64,000 bases of DNA, taken from Pseudoalteromonas aurantia 208 (GTDB lineage: Bacteria; Pseudomonadota; Gammaproteobacteria; Enterobacterales; Alteromonadaceae). The translations under genes and the position numbers were made by a program. Positions 17,836-25,840 of this stretch are shown here, piece after piece. The DNA lies in contig NZ_AQGV01000012.1 in the NCBI RefSeq assembly GCF_014858725.1, positions 1,612,001 to 1,676,000 on the forward strand, read 5' to 3'. Under the pieces are notes generated by a model. That model did not search any database. It had not been told where the DNA came from and saw nothing but the letters and a program-made list of their open reading frames with translations. The stretch's first letter is position 1. Each line of letters opens with the position of its first letter.

Positions 17836-18027
17836 TTATATTTTATCCCACAGTAAAAAAACCAAACACAACTTAGCAGCGATAAAATTAAAAATGCTAA
17901 ATATGGGGTTAAAAAATCCATGTGATCCCAGTGCAGTCAAACAAGGGGTCGGTCCAACACCATTGACAGAACAATGAAATATTAAAAGAAAATATGATAA
18001 AACCGTTGAAAATACCGCATATAACAT
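17836..18027 (-). CDS. Possible tiny membrane protein
   Basis: 63 residues, largely hydrophobic (YAVFSTVLSYFLLIFHC and NFIAAKLCLVFLLWD), with AAAAGG ten bases before the ATG. It fills the gap between two same-strand genes. The hydrophobic composition could be chance in AT-rich DNA, so coding status is uncertain. Confidence 0.35.
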   Translation of the reverse strand: MLYAVFSTVLSYFLLIFHCSVNGVGPTPCLTALGSHGFFNPIFSIFNFIAAKLCLVFLLWDKI

Positions 18028-18083
18028 ACCACGACCTTTTCTTTATTGCAGACCCGCATCAATACTTTCACATATCGACTTTT

Positions 18084-18839
18084 TTAAGTAATTTTCAGAA
18101 GCTTTAAAACATCCATCATCAGCTGCTTTCTTAAAGCCAAGTCAGATCTTTGCTTTATTACCATATGGTGTGCAAAAAACCATGTTTGCTTGTTACTCAC
18201 CAGATAACCCACATACCAGCCATCTTTGCCGGACCAGCCTGTTTTTGACCAAACCTTTATTTTGTCATCGCTCTTTGACAACATAAGCTGTTTCAGCGTA
18301 CTTATATGTCGTTTTTCTATCGGTAAGTTCTGTGCATCCAATTTACGTAAAAAACGAATTTGATCTTGTACAGATACTCTTAGGTCACCATCAAGCCAAA
18401 ACCGCGTAACATCACGCCCTGTTAATTGGTTTCCATAGCCAAACGCCTTGAGATATTCGAGATACTTTACGGTGCCTAGTTTTTTTGCATAACGTTGATA
18501 ACACCATACACATGAAAATTGAAACGCCGTTTTAAGAGTCTGATCTTTATTCCACGGCGCATATTCACGGACTATACCGTCCCAAGTAATCACTTCAGAG
18601 GTGTCTTTTATCAATCCTTCCTCTAATATTATCAACGTATTGGGAATTTTAAATGTAGAAGCGGGAACAAAACTTGCATTACTATCAATATTGTATTGAT
18701 ATTTGAGCGTACCATCAGCAGATTCAATGAGCATTGAGCCTATCGCATTATGAGCCTTGAAAAGGCTATCAATCTGTTGTTCAACCGCATATATATTGGC
18801 AGAATAAACCCATATAACGCAGAACGCTAAATACTTCAT
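18084..18839 (-). CDS. Class D (OXA-type) beta-lactamase
   Basis: 251 residues from MKYLAFCVIW, preceded by GGGAGAAGT. A signal peptide (~18 residues) directs it to the periplasm. All class D signatures are present: the S-x-x-K active site ASTFKIPN (S61, K64, the latter normally carboxylated), S-x-V as SCV (109-111), Y-G-N (135-137), W-L-D-G (149-152) and K-T-G (199-201) followed by WSGKDGWYVGYL. The length is normal, so the enzyme is expected to be functional in hydrolysing penicillins or more. It lies among minus-strand cassette-like genes behind an integron integrase. It could instead be an intrinsic chromosomal OXA; the spectrum cannot be told from sequence alone. Confidence 0.95.
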   Translation of the reverse strand: MKYLAFCVIWVYSANIYAVEQQIDSLFKAHNAIGSMLIESADGTLKYQYNIDSNASFVPASTFKIPNTLIILEEGLIKDTSEVITWDGIVREYAPWNKDQTLKTAFQFSCVWCYQRYAKKLGTVKYLEYLKAFGYGNQLTGRDVTRFWLDGDLRVSVQDQIRFLRKLDAQNLPIEKRHISTLKQLMLSKSDDKIKVWSKTGWSGKDGWYVGYLVSNKQTWFFAHHMVIKQRSDLALRKQLMMDVLKLLKIT

Positions 18840-18979
18840 ACTTCTCCCTGTTTTAATCTGTAATGAGTAATGCTTCAATAAACAAAACAGCTCACCCTGA
18901 AGCGTTATACACAATCATAAAGACTTCACTTTTTGGCTGCTATCGTGTGATACATATATTGAATCCGCTCAGACTTTTC

Positions 18980-19399
18980 TCATAAACTTGCCCATTGCCG
19001 CTTTAACCCTATGAGGTGTACAACACCAAAAAACAAACAAATAATAGAACTCCACATCCAAAATTCAGGCGAACGCCCCATTGGAGAAGTCATGAAGAAA
19101 AACCCTGCCACCCCTCGAGCTAAATAAACCATTGTGATCAATATAAGCGCTAAGCGAATTAAAGGCAGCTTGAAAATAACACCTGCCGCAGAAAATGCGT
19201 ACAACGACCACGTAGAAAGAACGAATACTATTCCGCTCGTGATTAAGGTTGGCTGAATACTTCCTTGTTCAGAAAGAAGCGCCATTTGTTCCCCTGCACC
19301 AAAGAAACGATACCAAGTTGCACCAAAATAGATACAACCTAAATGCAAGAGCGCTGCAGTCGCACTCAATGTGCCAGCAGCGATTAAAAACATATTCAT
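18980..19399 (-). CDS. Four-helix membrane protein, function unknown
   Basis: 139 residues with four predicted transmembrane helices (FLIAAGTLSATAALLHLGCI, TLITSGIVFVLSTWSLYAF, LPLIRLALILITMVYLARG and FWMWSSIICLFFGVVHLIG). GGGAGG precedes the start. Motifs such as HLGCIYFGATWYRFFGAGE are conserved, as I recall, in an uncharacterised family found widely in proteobacteria. A 30-bp stretch shared with the IS/attC-associated repeats (GAGTTCCTATTTTTATTCAA) lies ~75-100 bp upstream. Confidence 0.82.
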   Translation of the reverse strand: MNMFLIAAGTLSATAALLHLGCIYFGATWYRFFGAGEQMALLSEQGSIQPTLITSGIVFVLSTWSLYAFSAAGVIFKLPLIRLALILITMVYLARGVAGFFFMTSPMGRSPEFWMWSSIICLFFGVVHLIGLKRQWASL

Positions 19400-19712
19400 A
19401 TCTTAAAAACCTCCCTGTAATTTAATGAACCAGTGCAACTACCCGCACTCATATGGCCTTAATTTATGGATTCACCATATCGGAGTTCCTATTTTTATTC
19501 AATTGTTTAGCTACTTCTTGATAGTGACTATCAAATCTCAAAATTAAAACAAGGCCTCAAATTAAGGCATGACGGCACATAATGATCACTTTTATTATCT
19601 GTTTAATATTATGACGCAAGGCGTTTGATCCCTTTCAGCCATATTTTATGTATGAGATTTTAGTGATTTATAATGAATAACCTTGCTTGGAAAACAGTTA
19701 ATTAACACTGAA
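19400..19712. other. Non-coding gap with a fragment of a repeated sequence
   Basis: Around 19472-19500 the text GAGTTCCTATTTTTATTCAA-TTGTTTAG matches the inner part of the 100-bp sequence found at 21330, 22130, 25363 and 27703. Read on the minus strand it gives TTGAAT-N17-TATxGT-like hexamers, so it could act as a promoter for the gene at 18980-19399. No gene. Confidence 0.4.
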
Positions 19713-19748
19713 TGCCTGTTGACAGACTTAAGGCTTCTATATGCTATG
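19713..19748. repeat. 36-bp repeat at a cassette gene's 3' end, copy 1
   Basis: Matches 25031-25066 at about 29 of 36 positions (core TGCCT-x-TTGACAGA-x-TTAAGGCT). In both places it covers the stop codon of a minus-strand small gene and carries a GCCT/AGGC inverted repeat. Likely a short attC-like site or shared terminator. Confidence 0.55.
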
Positions 19749-20040
19749 CATCATTTTTCAACAACCTGTACAAGGTATCCATACGTTTATTTATCCGCCT
19801 GCTTTCATGGAATATTTCAGCTGAAGTGCCAAAAATCAGCAAAAGTAATACATATGAAACCGGTTGGTCTATAACCTCAGGGAATAACCAAACGACAAAG
19901 AACAACGATATAATTGTACTCAGCAACCTCAAAACGCTGCCTCGTAAACTGGGTCTAAGGTTTTTAAATTCGTTCTCTAAAGCGAGCTTTTTATTGAGCT
20001 TATCCAACTTTATTTGGGCTTCAACTCCATTTTCATTCAT
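19744..20040 (-). CDS. Small membrane protein of a gene cassette
   Basis: About 98 residues from MNENGVEAQ, preceded by GGGAG at eight bases. A charged amino-terminal coiled-coil-like part (QIKLDKLNKKLALENEFKNL) is followed by two close transmembrane helices (LLSTIISLFFVVWLF and YVLLLLIFGTSAEI) and a basic tail. No family recognised. An attC-like site (20061-20143) sits immediately upstream, and its core GTTATAA marks the start of this cassette. Confidence 0.75.
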   Translation of the reverse strand: MNENGVEAQIKLDKLNKKLALENEFKNLRPSLRGSVLRLLSTIISLFFVVWLFPEVIDQPVSYVLLLLIFGTSAEIFHESRRINKRMDTLYRLLKNDA

Positions 20041-20060
20041 ACTTAACACTCCCTCAACAC

Positions 20061-20143
20061 TTATAACATTATGATTATATCATATAATACAGTTGGTTAG
20101 AGTAAATGACGAAGGAACAAAAGCCAACTGTATTTTGTTATTG
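20061..20143 (-). other. attC-like cassette recombination site
   Basis: Flanked by inverse core sites: GTTATTG (20137-20143) and TTATAAC (20061-20067), i.e. R'' CAATAAC and R' GTTATAA on the cassette strand. The inner arms AATACAGTTGG (20086-20096) / CCAACTGTATT (20124-20134) are perfect inverted repeats around a TTCCTTCGTC-type loop that is shared with the site at 29554-29635. Size (83 bp) and architecture fit attC. Confidence 0.75.
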
Positions 20144-20284
20144 TTTGATTTATTGTGCCACTACATTGCGGCCCAAAAAATACGCCGTCTTAGAAAGATT
20201 ACGGTCTGTAAATTATTTATAGTAACGGCTCAACACGAACATGAGTAGATGGATATCGGGCACAAAAGCAGCTAGATATAAATA

Positions 20285-20719
20285 CTAACCACGCAATTGT
20301 GATGTAATAGAATCTTGAACTGATTTTTCATATTCATTATCGCTAACCAAATCGAGACACAACTCCTTGGTACAATAAGAAACAAACTTTATCGGTTTAT
20401 TGTCAGGGTTTTTAGCCGTTAGTTCATAGAGCGTATAAGACTTAAACTGACTTTTATTTACGACAACATCAGTTGAACTCTTCTTAAAATCAGCCACTAA
20501 ATCTATATTATTTAAACGAAAATTATAAAAATACATACGCTGAAAAGAATCTTTACAGGCATACAAAATTGAAAAATCTTGCGCAACTAAATCTGCCATT
20601 GCTTTACAGCTTGAATCTAAAGTCAAAGGATCTGGCAGTATTTTTACAACAACGCCTCTCTCCTCTTTAGCTGATAGATTAAAAGCTATGAACAGTAGTG
20701 CTATGGTGAAAACTTTCAT
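20285..20719 (-). CDS. Small exported protein of a gene cassette
   Basis: 144 residues. Signal peptide KVFTIALLFIAFNLSAKEE (~18 residues), then a small domain with four cysteines in two pairs (SSCKAMAD and YACKD; SYCTKELCLDL) that could form periplasmic disulfides. AAGGCAGG precedes the start, and GTTATAA, a plausible attC core, lies ~10 bases further upstream. No family recognised. Followed by the attC-like site at 20061-20143. Confidence 0.75.
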   Translation of the reverse strand: MKVFTIALLFIAFNLSAKEERGVVVKILPDPLTLDSSCKAMADLVAQDFSILYACKDSFQRMYFYNFRLNNIDLVADFKKSSTDVVVNKSQFKSYTLYELTAKNPDNKPIKFVSYCTKELCLDLVSDNEYEKSVQDSITSQLRG

Positions 20720-20836
20720 TGAACCTGCCTTGTATTTATAACCCTCAATAAGGGGAAATCTACTAACGATAAATCTATAGTTTCTAAAATGTTGAACGCT
20801 GTGAAAACGAGAGTGTAATTTAACTGCTTTATAGCC

Positions 20837-21304
20837 TTATTCGCCAAGCCATTTAAATTTGGCATCTTTAATTATTTTATTAAATTCAGCCTGAGTGATT
20901 TTACCATCAGCTAAATCATCTTCTGCGGGCCAAGCAACCTTCTGATATTCGTATTCTATAGCAGCAAGAACATAACCCAACTTTCTTTCAGTAATACGGT
21001 TCTGATGGAAATGTTGCATCGCGAGTTTTTTATTCCATGACTCACCTGCTGGAGGTTGTGGCAAAGTAAAATCAAGGGTAAGGAGTCTTTCGTCTGATAT
21101 ATTGAAACCTTTTGCTATTGACTCTTTGGCGCATTCGTAAAGCATATAATCAATAGAATCTTGAAGGCCATAAAAATGCCAATCAAAACCAGCATTGCAT
21201 CCACCTACGATTTTTCCCTCTTGGTCTGTAATATCTATGACTCTTTCGGCGCAACCTGAAAGGAAAAATAAGACTACAGTTATCTTTAACAAATTTCGAT
21301 ACAT
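20837..21304 (-). CDS. Small lipoprotein of a gene cassette
   Basis: About 155 residues from the ATG at 21304. Signal peptide with lipobox FLSGC (cysteine ~18), so probably membrane-anchored. The mature part contains further cysteines (GGCNAGFDWHFYG and YECAKES) and ends with an EF-hand-like helix-loop-helix phrase ADGKITQAEFNKIIK. No family recognised. The cassette apparently begins at GTTATGT about 20 bp upstream, directly abutting the 154-bp element at 21330-21483. Confidence 0.75.
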   Translation of the reverse strand: MYRNLLKITVVLFFLSGCAERVIDITDQEGKIVGGCNAGFDWHFYGLQDSIDYMLYECAKESIAKGFNISDERLLTLDFTLPQPPAGESWNKKLAMQHFHQNRITERKLGYVLAAIEYEYQKVAWPAEDDLADGKITQAEFNKIIKDAKFKWLGE

Positions 21305-21329
21305 CAATAAGCTCTTATAAACACATAAC

Positions 21330-21483
21330 GAGCCAGTAGGATTACTCGTTTTAATATATTTTTATTTATGTCTCAACTTTAGCCGAGTTCCTATTTTGAT
21401 TCAATTATTTAGTGTCTAGAAAACCATAGAAAGCCCAGTCCATAGCAATTAAATGCCCGTTACACAAAACCTGTTACAGGCTC
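21330..21483. repeat. 154-bp element at a cassette junction (IS-end derivative or long attC)
   Basis: Bounded by inverted GAGCC / GGCTC and flanked by CATAAC (21324-21329) on the left and GTTATG (21484-21489) on the right, so the outer 11 bp are perfectly inverted. Its left ~100 bp match the left ends of the IS1182-type copies at 22130, 25363 and 27703. Either a miniature derivative of that IS, or a long attC whose half the IS copies carry. The left GTTATG-type junction matches the cassette boundary pattern. Confidence 0.6.
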
Positions 21484-21484
21484 G

Positions 21485-22108
21485 TTATGTTCGACTTTTT
21501 ACGAAGCGACTCATTGCGTTTAATACTTCTAAACTGTTTAATTTATTAGCTGGTTTATCTAAGTTTGCAATTTTATTTGCTACATTACTAGGCTTGTCGG
21601 ACTTAATGAACTCAACAGAATTAGAACTTACACCACACATAGCTTCAAAGTATTCAGATTGTGGCTCAATAAGATTCAAATGTTTATCAAAATGTCTTCT
21701 AGAACGTGTTAGATCAGACTCCTTTCTTTTACTCAACTCAGAATGCGATGAATTAAGTACAATATATTTATTTGGAAATTCGATATCGCCCCTCTGAATT
21801 TTACATTGGTAAAAATCAAACACCTCATTTAATGGTTGAAGGCCGTCATTAGCAAATACCCAGTTATACCAAACAGGTTGGAATGGATCTCCATCTAATA
21901 CTGCAACACCTCCTCTTTTTGATACATCTCGTGCCAATTTCCACCTATCTATTTGGCGCTCAAAATACCAAGTGCTTGATTCGTTTGTCGACCTTTTAAA
22001 AAGCTCATTTACTTCAGCGACTCTAATATAGCCAAATTTCTGTTCTAATAACCTACTCACTGTAGTTTTGCCTACGGCACTCGCGCCTTCAAGGCAGATA
22101 ATACTCAT
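21485..22108 (-). CDS. P-loop kinase-like protein of a gene cassette
   Basis: About 207 residues from MSIICLEG, preceded by GGAGAG; an ATG six codons upstream lies inside the core site GTTATG and is less likely. The Walker A is ICLEGASAVGKTTVSRLLE. GGVAVLDGDPFQP looks like the Walker B/substrate region, and SKRKESDLTRSRRHFDKHL is a basic lid-like segment. This layout resembles small-molecule or nucleoside kinases of the 'AAA family' type. Its stop codon TAA is within ACATAAC, the inverse core of the adjoining site. Substrate unknown. Confidence 0.82.
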   Translation of the reverse strand: MSIICLEGASAVGKTTVSRLLEQKFGYIRVAEVNELFKRSTNESSTWYFERQIDRWKLARDVSKRGGVAVLDGDPFQPVWYNWVFANDGLQPLNEVFDFYQCKIQRGDIEFPNKYIVLNSSHSELSKRKESDLTRSRRHFDKHLNLIEPQSEYFEAMCGVSSNSVEFIKSDKPSNVANKIANLDKPANKLNSLEVLNAMSRFVKSRT

Positions 22109-22129
22109 GAACTCTCCGAAGAACATAAC

Positions 22130-22870
22130 GAGCCTGTAGAATTACTCGTTTAAATTTATTTTCTTGAGGTATCAACCTTAGCTAGATTTCTATTTTTATT
22201 CTATCATTTAGTGACTTTCTAGAGTGTTATTCATTATTTTATTTGAGCGCTGTTTTATAGGTCTTTTGAGGCTGGTTTCCGTGGCTTTATTTTAATTAAA
22301 AAGGTCCTACTCTTTTAAGGTACCCTGTTTTGTCGCTTTTTCTATATTATGCACCAAGCAATACAACTGCTGTAGCGCGTTTACTCTCGATTGCCACTGT
22401 AAGGCCCGTTTACTCATATCTGTGTTGAGTGTAATATTTCGCTTATTACCTTAAGGAGAGCAGGCTCGGTGTACCTAGCTGATGGCACTCCTATATAAAA
22501 AGCACTTTTCGGCCCATTGGATTATCTATTTTGGCTTTCGTTTTATCTATGTAACTTCATCACTGCGTGACTCATCATTTTAAAACCGCACTTGCTGGTA
22601 TGTTTTCATTGGAGGTTTTCGCATGCATTGCTGCTGCAAAAAACACGTTTTACAATCTTTTAAATCACCTCAGAATCGGGGGTATGTTCGATTGTGATTT
22701 TTTACATTAACGCGCTTCACCAGCCTAATCATGGTTATATCGTTGGCCATAACAATTTACCGAGGGTGAATGCTCTCTATAAAATTACAGTAACAAGGCC
22801 GTTCAAGTTTAAAAAAGAACAACCTAGAATGCTGAGAACCAATTCCTTAAAGAAGTCGTTCTACAACCTC
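22130..22870 (-). mobile_element. Internally deleted IS1182-type relic
   Basis: Keeps both ends of the element intact at 27703-29550 but has lost the middle. The left end reads GAGCCTGTAGAATTACTCG, then ~400 bp homologous to the transposase carboxy-terminal third. Near 22725-22735 the sequence jumps to the transposase start (complement ATGGCCAACG). The right end is GTTCTACAACCTC. Frameshifts and stop codons abound; it is clearly older and more diverged than the other copies. It abuts GTTATG on the left and an attC-like remnant on the right. Confidence 0.75.
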
Positions 22871-22900
22871 ATAGCCATAAGCGGCGAGTGATTGTTGGCT
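22871..22900 (-). other. attC remnant beside the IS relic
   Basis: On the cassette strand this reads TTTTAGCCAAC-AATCACTCGCCGCTTATGGC-TAT, which aligns with the 3' half of the attC at 29554-29635 (TTTAGCCAACC...TTGCC...AGGCGTT). The IS relic is inserted at its core end. The other attC half is not recognisable to the right. Confidence 0.5.
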
Positions 22901-23200
22901 AAAATGGGAGGATTACCGAGCCACCCGTTACGAATCTGACCTTAAAGCTCTGTTGTCAGTGCAAAGGTAGGCTACACAACTTCAATTGAAAAAACTTTTC
23001 CACTAGAGGGAGTTTGTTTTAATAAAAGGTTCAAATGAAAGTGCAATGATTGAATACGCTCAAAAAATCAATAAAAATTAAAGAATTAAAGGGTCTGCTA
23101 AAGTTGAACTGTAATACGCTTTAAGCGTTTAATTTAAGCCTATTGAAGACGTAATCCAATAATTTTCCGGCTTTGCCGAAAGTAATTTAATTGATGCACC
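22901..23200. other. Non-coding stretch before the inserted lyase-family gene
   Basis: About 300 bp with no gene of its own. AT-rich, with a partly repetitive TTTAAG-containing part near 23120-23140. Probably the imported upstream flank of the gene at 23254. No mobile-element end was recognised. Confidence 0.35.
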
Positions 23201-23227
23201 TTTTATTGTATAATGTATACAATAAAA
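23201..23227 (+). promoter_or_regulatory. GntR-type operator
   Basis: Perfect 12-bp inverted repeat TTTTATTGTATA / TATACAATAAAA with a 3-bp centre, 27 bp before the lyase-like gene. The ATTGTATA-N3-TATACAAT core resembles operators of GntR/FadR-subfamily regulators, which commonly control dihydrodipicolinate-synthase-like catabolic enzymes. No GntR gene is in the window, so the regulator must be elsewhere. TATAAT overlaps the site as a possible -10. Confidence 0.65.
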
Positions 23228-23253
23228 ACTGTATCCGTTAAATAAGAGGAAAT

Positions 23254-24225
23254 ATGATGGAAACAAATAATACAGATTGGCGATATACGGTTATGCCGGC
23301 CGTGTTTACTTGGCTTAAAGAGTCAGAAAGCGGTGCCCTTGAAATTGACTTTGATGCAACACAAAAATACGCAGCAGATATTTTAAAAGTTCAAGGAAAA
23401 GGCGGAAGCCGAATGGGTGGACTTGTCGGCTCTGGTACCCTAGGTGAGAATAGCTACCTAAGCTCTGAACAGCGCCTTTCTTTACTTAAAGCCCTTTCTG
23501 ATATAGCTAAAGAGTTCAATGTGCCATTAATCAGTGGAGCAGCAGCAGAAACTAAAGAAGAAATTGCCAAAATCGTTAAAGAACTCGCAACAGTTGGTGT
23601 AGATACCGTGATGGTCATGCCACCAAAGACTAAAGAAGTGCCTTCTGATGAAGAAATGTATGCATACTATGCACTTTCTGCAACAGCTGCAAAAGAAGCA
23701 GGCGTAACAATTATGCCTTATAACAACCCCGATGCAGCCGGCTATCATGCAATTTCAACTGACCTTCTAAAAAGACTTGCTGCTCTGCCTGAAGTAACTG
23801 CGCTTAAAATATCGACGACAGACGTTTCAGTTATTGAAACTCTGATGTTAGAGAATAAAGATTTAAAAGTCTTGGCTGGTGTTGACACTGTAACTGTACA
23901 TGCAGGGCTTGCTGGCGCATGTGGTGGGATCACAGGTGTTGGCTGTATATTTCCAAAAGCCAGTGTCACTATGCAGGAATATGTCAATAAAGGGGAATGG
24001 GCTGAGGCAAACAAAATTTCTCAGGCTATGAACTCCATATCATACCTTGATGCTCAGCCGTTGCTTTTAGAATATCTTAAGTTTGCGTTTGGCGTTCACC
24101 ATAATGATGCGACAGGAGGGCTTCGTACCCTTGGTAAAAAGTTAACTCAAGCGCAAATTGATGATGTACGTGCAAGATATATTCTCGCAAAAGAAAGGCT
24201 TGAAACTCTGGGTTTAATAGATTGA
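23254..24225 (+). CDS. Dihydrodipicolinate synthase/N-acetylneuraminate lyase family protein
   Basis: 323 residues, a class I aldolase-type TIM barrel. Visible signatures are GSGTLGENSYLS (the G-T-x-G-E carboxylate-binding loop, around residue 65), MPYNNPDAAG (catalytic tyrosine) and ALKIST (Schiff-base lysine). It cleaves or condenses pyruvate with an aldehyde or keto acid; the exact substrate is not evident and housekeeping DapA is less likely given the isolated setting. GAGGAAAT precedes two adjacent ATGs. It is the only plus-strand gene inside the minus-strand cassette array and has its own palindromic operator and terminator, suggesting a separate insertion. Confidence 0.87.
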   Translation: MMETNNTDWRYTVMPAVFTWLKESESGALEIDFDATQKYAADILKVQGKGGSRMGGLVGSGTLGENSYLSSEQRLSLLKALSDIAKEFNVPLISGAAAETKEEIAKIVKELATVGVDTVMVMPPKTKEVPSDEEMYAYYALSATAAKEAGVTIMPYNNPDAAGYHAISTDLLKRLAALPEVTALKISTTDVSVIETLMLENKDLKVLAGVDTVTVHAGLAGACGGITGVGCIFPKASVTMQEYVNKGEWAEANKISQAMNSISYLDAQPLLLEYLKFAFGVHHNDATGGLRTLGKKLTQAQIDDVRARYILAKERLETLGLID

Positions 24226-24248
24226 TCCTGCCAAAAATTCAAAAAGAG

Positions 24249-24276
24249 AAAGCTTCGTTTTTACGGAGCTTTTTTG
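24249..24276 (+). terminator. Rho-independent terminator after the lyase-family gene
   Basis: Stem AAAGCTTCG / CGGAGCTTT with one mismatch and a TTTTTA loop, followed by TTTT. Starts 23 bp after the stop codon. Confidence 0.85.
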
Positions 24277-24370
24277 TGTCAGCTTAAAAATTACCACTTC
24301 GCTTTTTAGATTTCAAATTATCAATGAGTTGATTTCAAGCTCGGTTTGGCTGGAGTTCTCACTAAATAAA

Positions 24371-24580
24371 TACGAGAGAAATGTGTGCCTGTCCTTTTTT
24401 TACTTCACTGTATTGTTATTACGCCATAACTATAATGCTACTCAATACCTTGAAAAATTACAAAAAAGAATGAGCAAAGCCAAAGCATTGTCAGCGCTGG
24501 CGCATAAGCTTGGCCGATGTGTTTACTATATGCTTAAAAAAGAGACTGTATTCGATGAAACCCGATTCTTAAAGCGTTAG
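24371..24580 (+). pseudogene. Remnant of an IS110/IS1111-type transposase, fused to a REP-element fragment
   Basis: From about 24431 to the stop at 24580 the translation ends with MSKAKALSALAHKLGRCVYY and MLKKETVFDE, which is the conserved carboxyl end of IS110-family transposases; the catalytic DEDD domain is missing. Just before it, 24371-24405 (GAAATGTGTGCCTGTCC then a T-run) matches the right end of the tyrosine-transposase element at 27266-27295. So one mobile relic is joined to another. IS1111-type elements are known to target attC sites. Confidence 0.6.
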
Positions 24581-25020
24581 TCACGGTACTGAGTGAGCTG
24601 AACGTCTAACTGGATAAAAGGCTGAGCATCAATCAATTGGGTGAGTGAATAGCCATTAAGCTATAACCTGATCATATGCCTAACGACCAAAGCCATTTGG
24701 CTTGATTAGACGCTCAATACGCGTGCATTAATACAATAAGCAAAGTCGCTTACACCTGACTTGAGCCTGAAACTAACTGGATCACAATGATGAAACCAGC
24801 CGCCTTGAATAGTGCCATGATGAGGTTAACCGATGAATGTCTAGTGCCCCTGCGGACCCATAAGGAAATGGAAAAAAGTAGGCAGCGATGAGATCGCAAT
24901 AAGAGAGCCTCTATATGTGTTTGCCGTAAGCAACTTGCTTAACTGCCACATCGACAGACGAAATAAACGGATTTGTTTATTGATTTAGAATTGGCCGTCA
25001 CTGTATAAAAACGGCCAAAA
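24581..25020. other. Degenerate mobile-element debris
   Basis: About 440 bp following the IS110-type remnant, without a supported gene. Phrases such as AGTGAGCTGAACGTCTAACTG look like the non-coding 3' flank of that element. I cannot delimit its end. Confidence 0.4.
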
Positions 25021-25030
25021 AGAACATTAG

Positions 25031-25066
25031 TGCCTATTGACAGAGTTAAGGCTCATATGTGTTATG
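25031..25066. repeat. 36-bp repeat at a cassette gene's 3' end, copy 2
   Basis: Partner of 19713-19748. Here the repeat ends in GTTATGT (25061-25067), whose complement ACATAAC contains the stop codon of the neighbouring gene, and AAC lies at 25023-25025, giving AAC...GTT borders about 45 bp apart. It may be an unusually short attC. Confidence 0.5.
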
Positions 25067-25340
25067 TTTCTTTTTCAACCAAAGGCACAGCGAACATAAA
25101 TAAAAGAATTAATAATACAAAAGTAATACCGATTAAAATTGGAGTTAATGTACCCAATTGCACTTTAAAGTGAAGAATACCTTTTAAAGCTATAAGCTCC
25201 AAAAAAATAACAAACAGAGAAATAGGTGTACTTAAAGCTAAATTGCACCCACACCTATTGCACTCTCTATTACTAAAATTATTAATCAAAAGTACATTAA
25301 ATGGATTTTGGCGAGAATAACATTTTGGACATTTACTCAA
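25062..25340 (-). CDS. Zinc-ribbon-like small membrane protein of a gene cassette
   Basis: 92 residues. Two CxxC pairs near the start (MSKCPKCYSRQ and NRECNRCGCN) suggest a small zinc ribbon. Two transmembrane helices follow (ISLFVIFLELIALKGIL and LIGITFVLLILLFMFAVPL). Its stop lies in ACATAAC and its 5' side begins at GTTATGT (25357-25362 complement), matching attC-type core borders at both ends. No specific family recognised. Confidence 0.75.
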   Translation of the reverse strand: MSKCPKCYSRQNPFNVLLINNFSNRECNRCGCNLALSTPISLFVIFLELIALKGILHFKVQLGTLTPILIGITFVLLILLFMFAVPLVEKET

Positions 25341-25362
25341 ACTCTATCCTTAGAAACATAAC

Positions 25363-25840
25363 GAGCCTGTAGAATTACTCGTTTTAATTTATTTTTATTG
25401 ATGCCTCAACCATAGCTGAGTTCCTATTTTTATTCAATCGTTTAGTGACTTTCTACTTTGATTTTCATTATGTGCTTTGAGGGGGATTTTATCGGTCTTA
25501 ACAGCGGGCTTTTGTGGCTTTATTTTGGTTAAAGTGGCCCTACTCTTCTTAATGTATCCTGTTTTGTAGCTTTTCTATATTATGTACCAGACAATACAGC
25601 TGCCATTGTGCGTTCACTTTCGTTTGCCCGCGTAAGGTCAGTTTATTCATCCCTTTATTCACTGTGATATTTCCGAACACGGGTTCGATACATCCAAGTC
25701 GTTTGCTATATGCTCTACGCCCCATTGGGCTATCTATTTTGACTTTCATTTTATCCATGTAACTTCGCTTTTTACGCGAGCCATTATTTTTAAACTACAC
25801 TTGTCTGCCTGTTTTTATCGGCGGTTTTCGCATACATTGT
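25363..25840 (-). mobile_element. Truncated IS1182-type copy
   Basis: Differs from 27703-28181 at only about two positions, so it is a recent duplicate. It holds the left end (GAGCCTGTAGAATTACTCG) next to CATAAC, and the transposase carboxy-terminal part (25549-25758 complement, YSKRLGCIEPVFGNI), including the same in-frame TAG codon seen in the complete copy. It stops abruptly at 25840, where the tyrosine-transposase element begins. Confidence 0.85.

Noticed and set aside
22694-22891. 65-residue plus-strand frame
   Set aside because: It lies antisense across the deletion joint and right end of the IS relic; a by-product of the relic.
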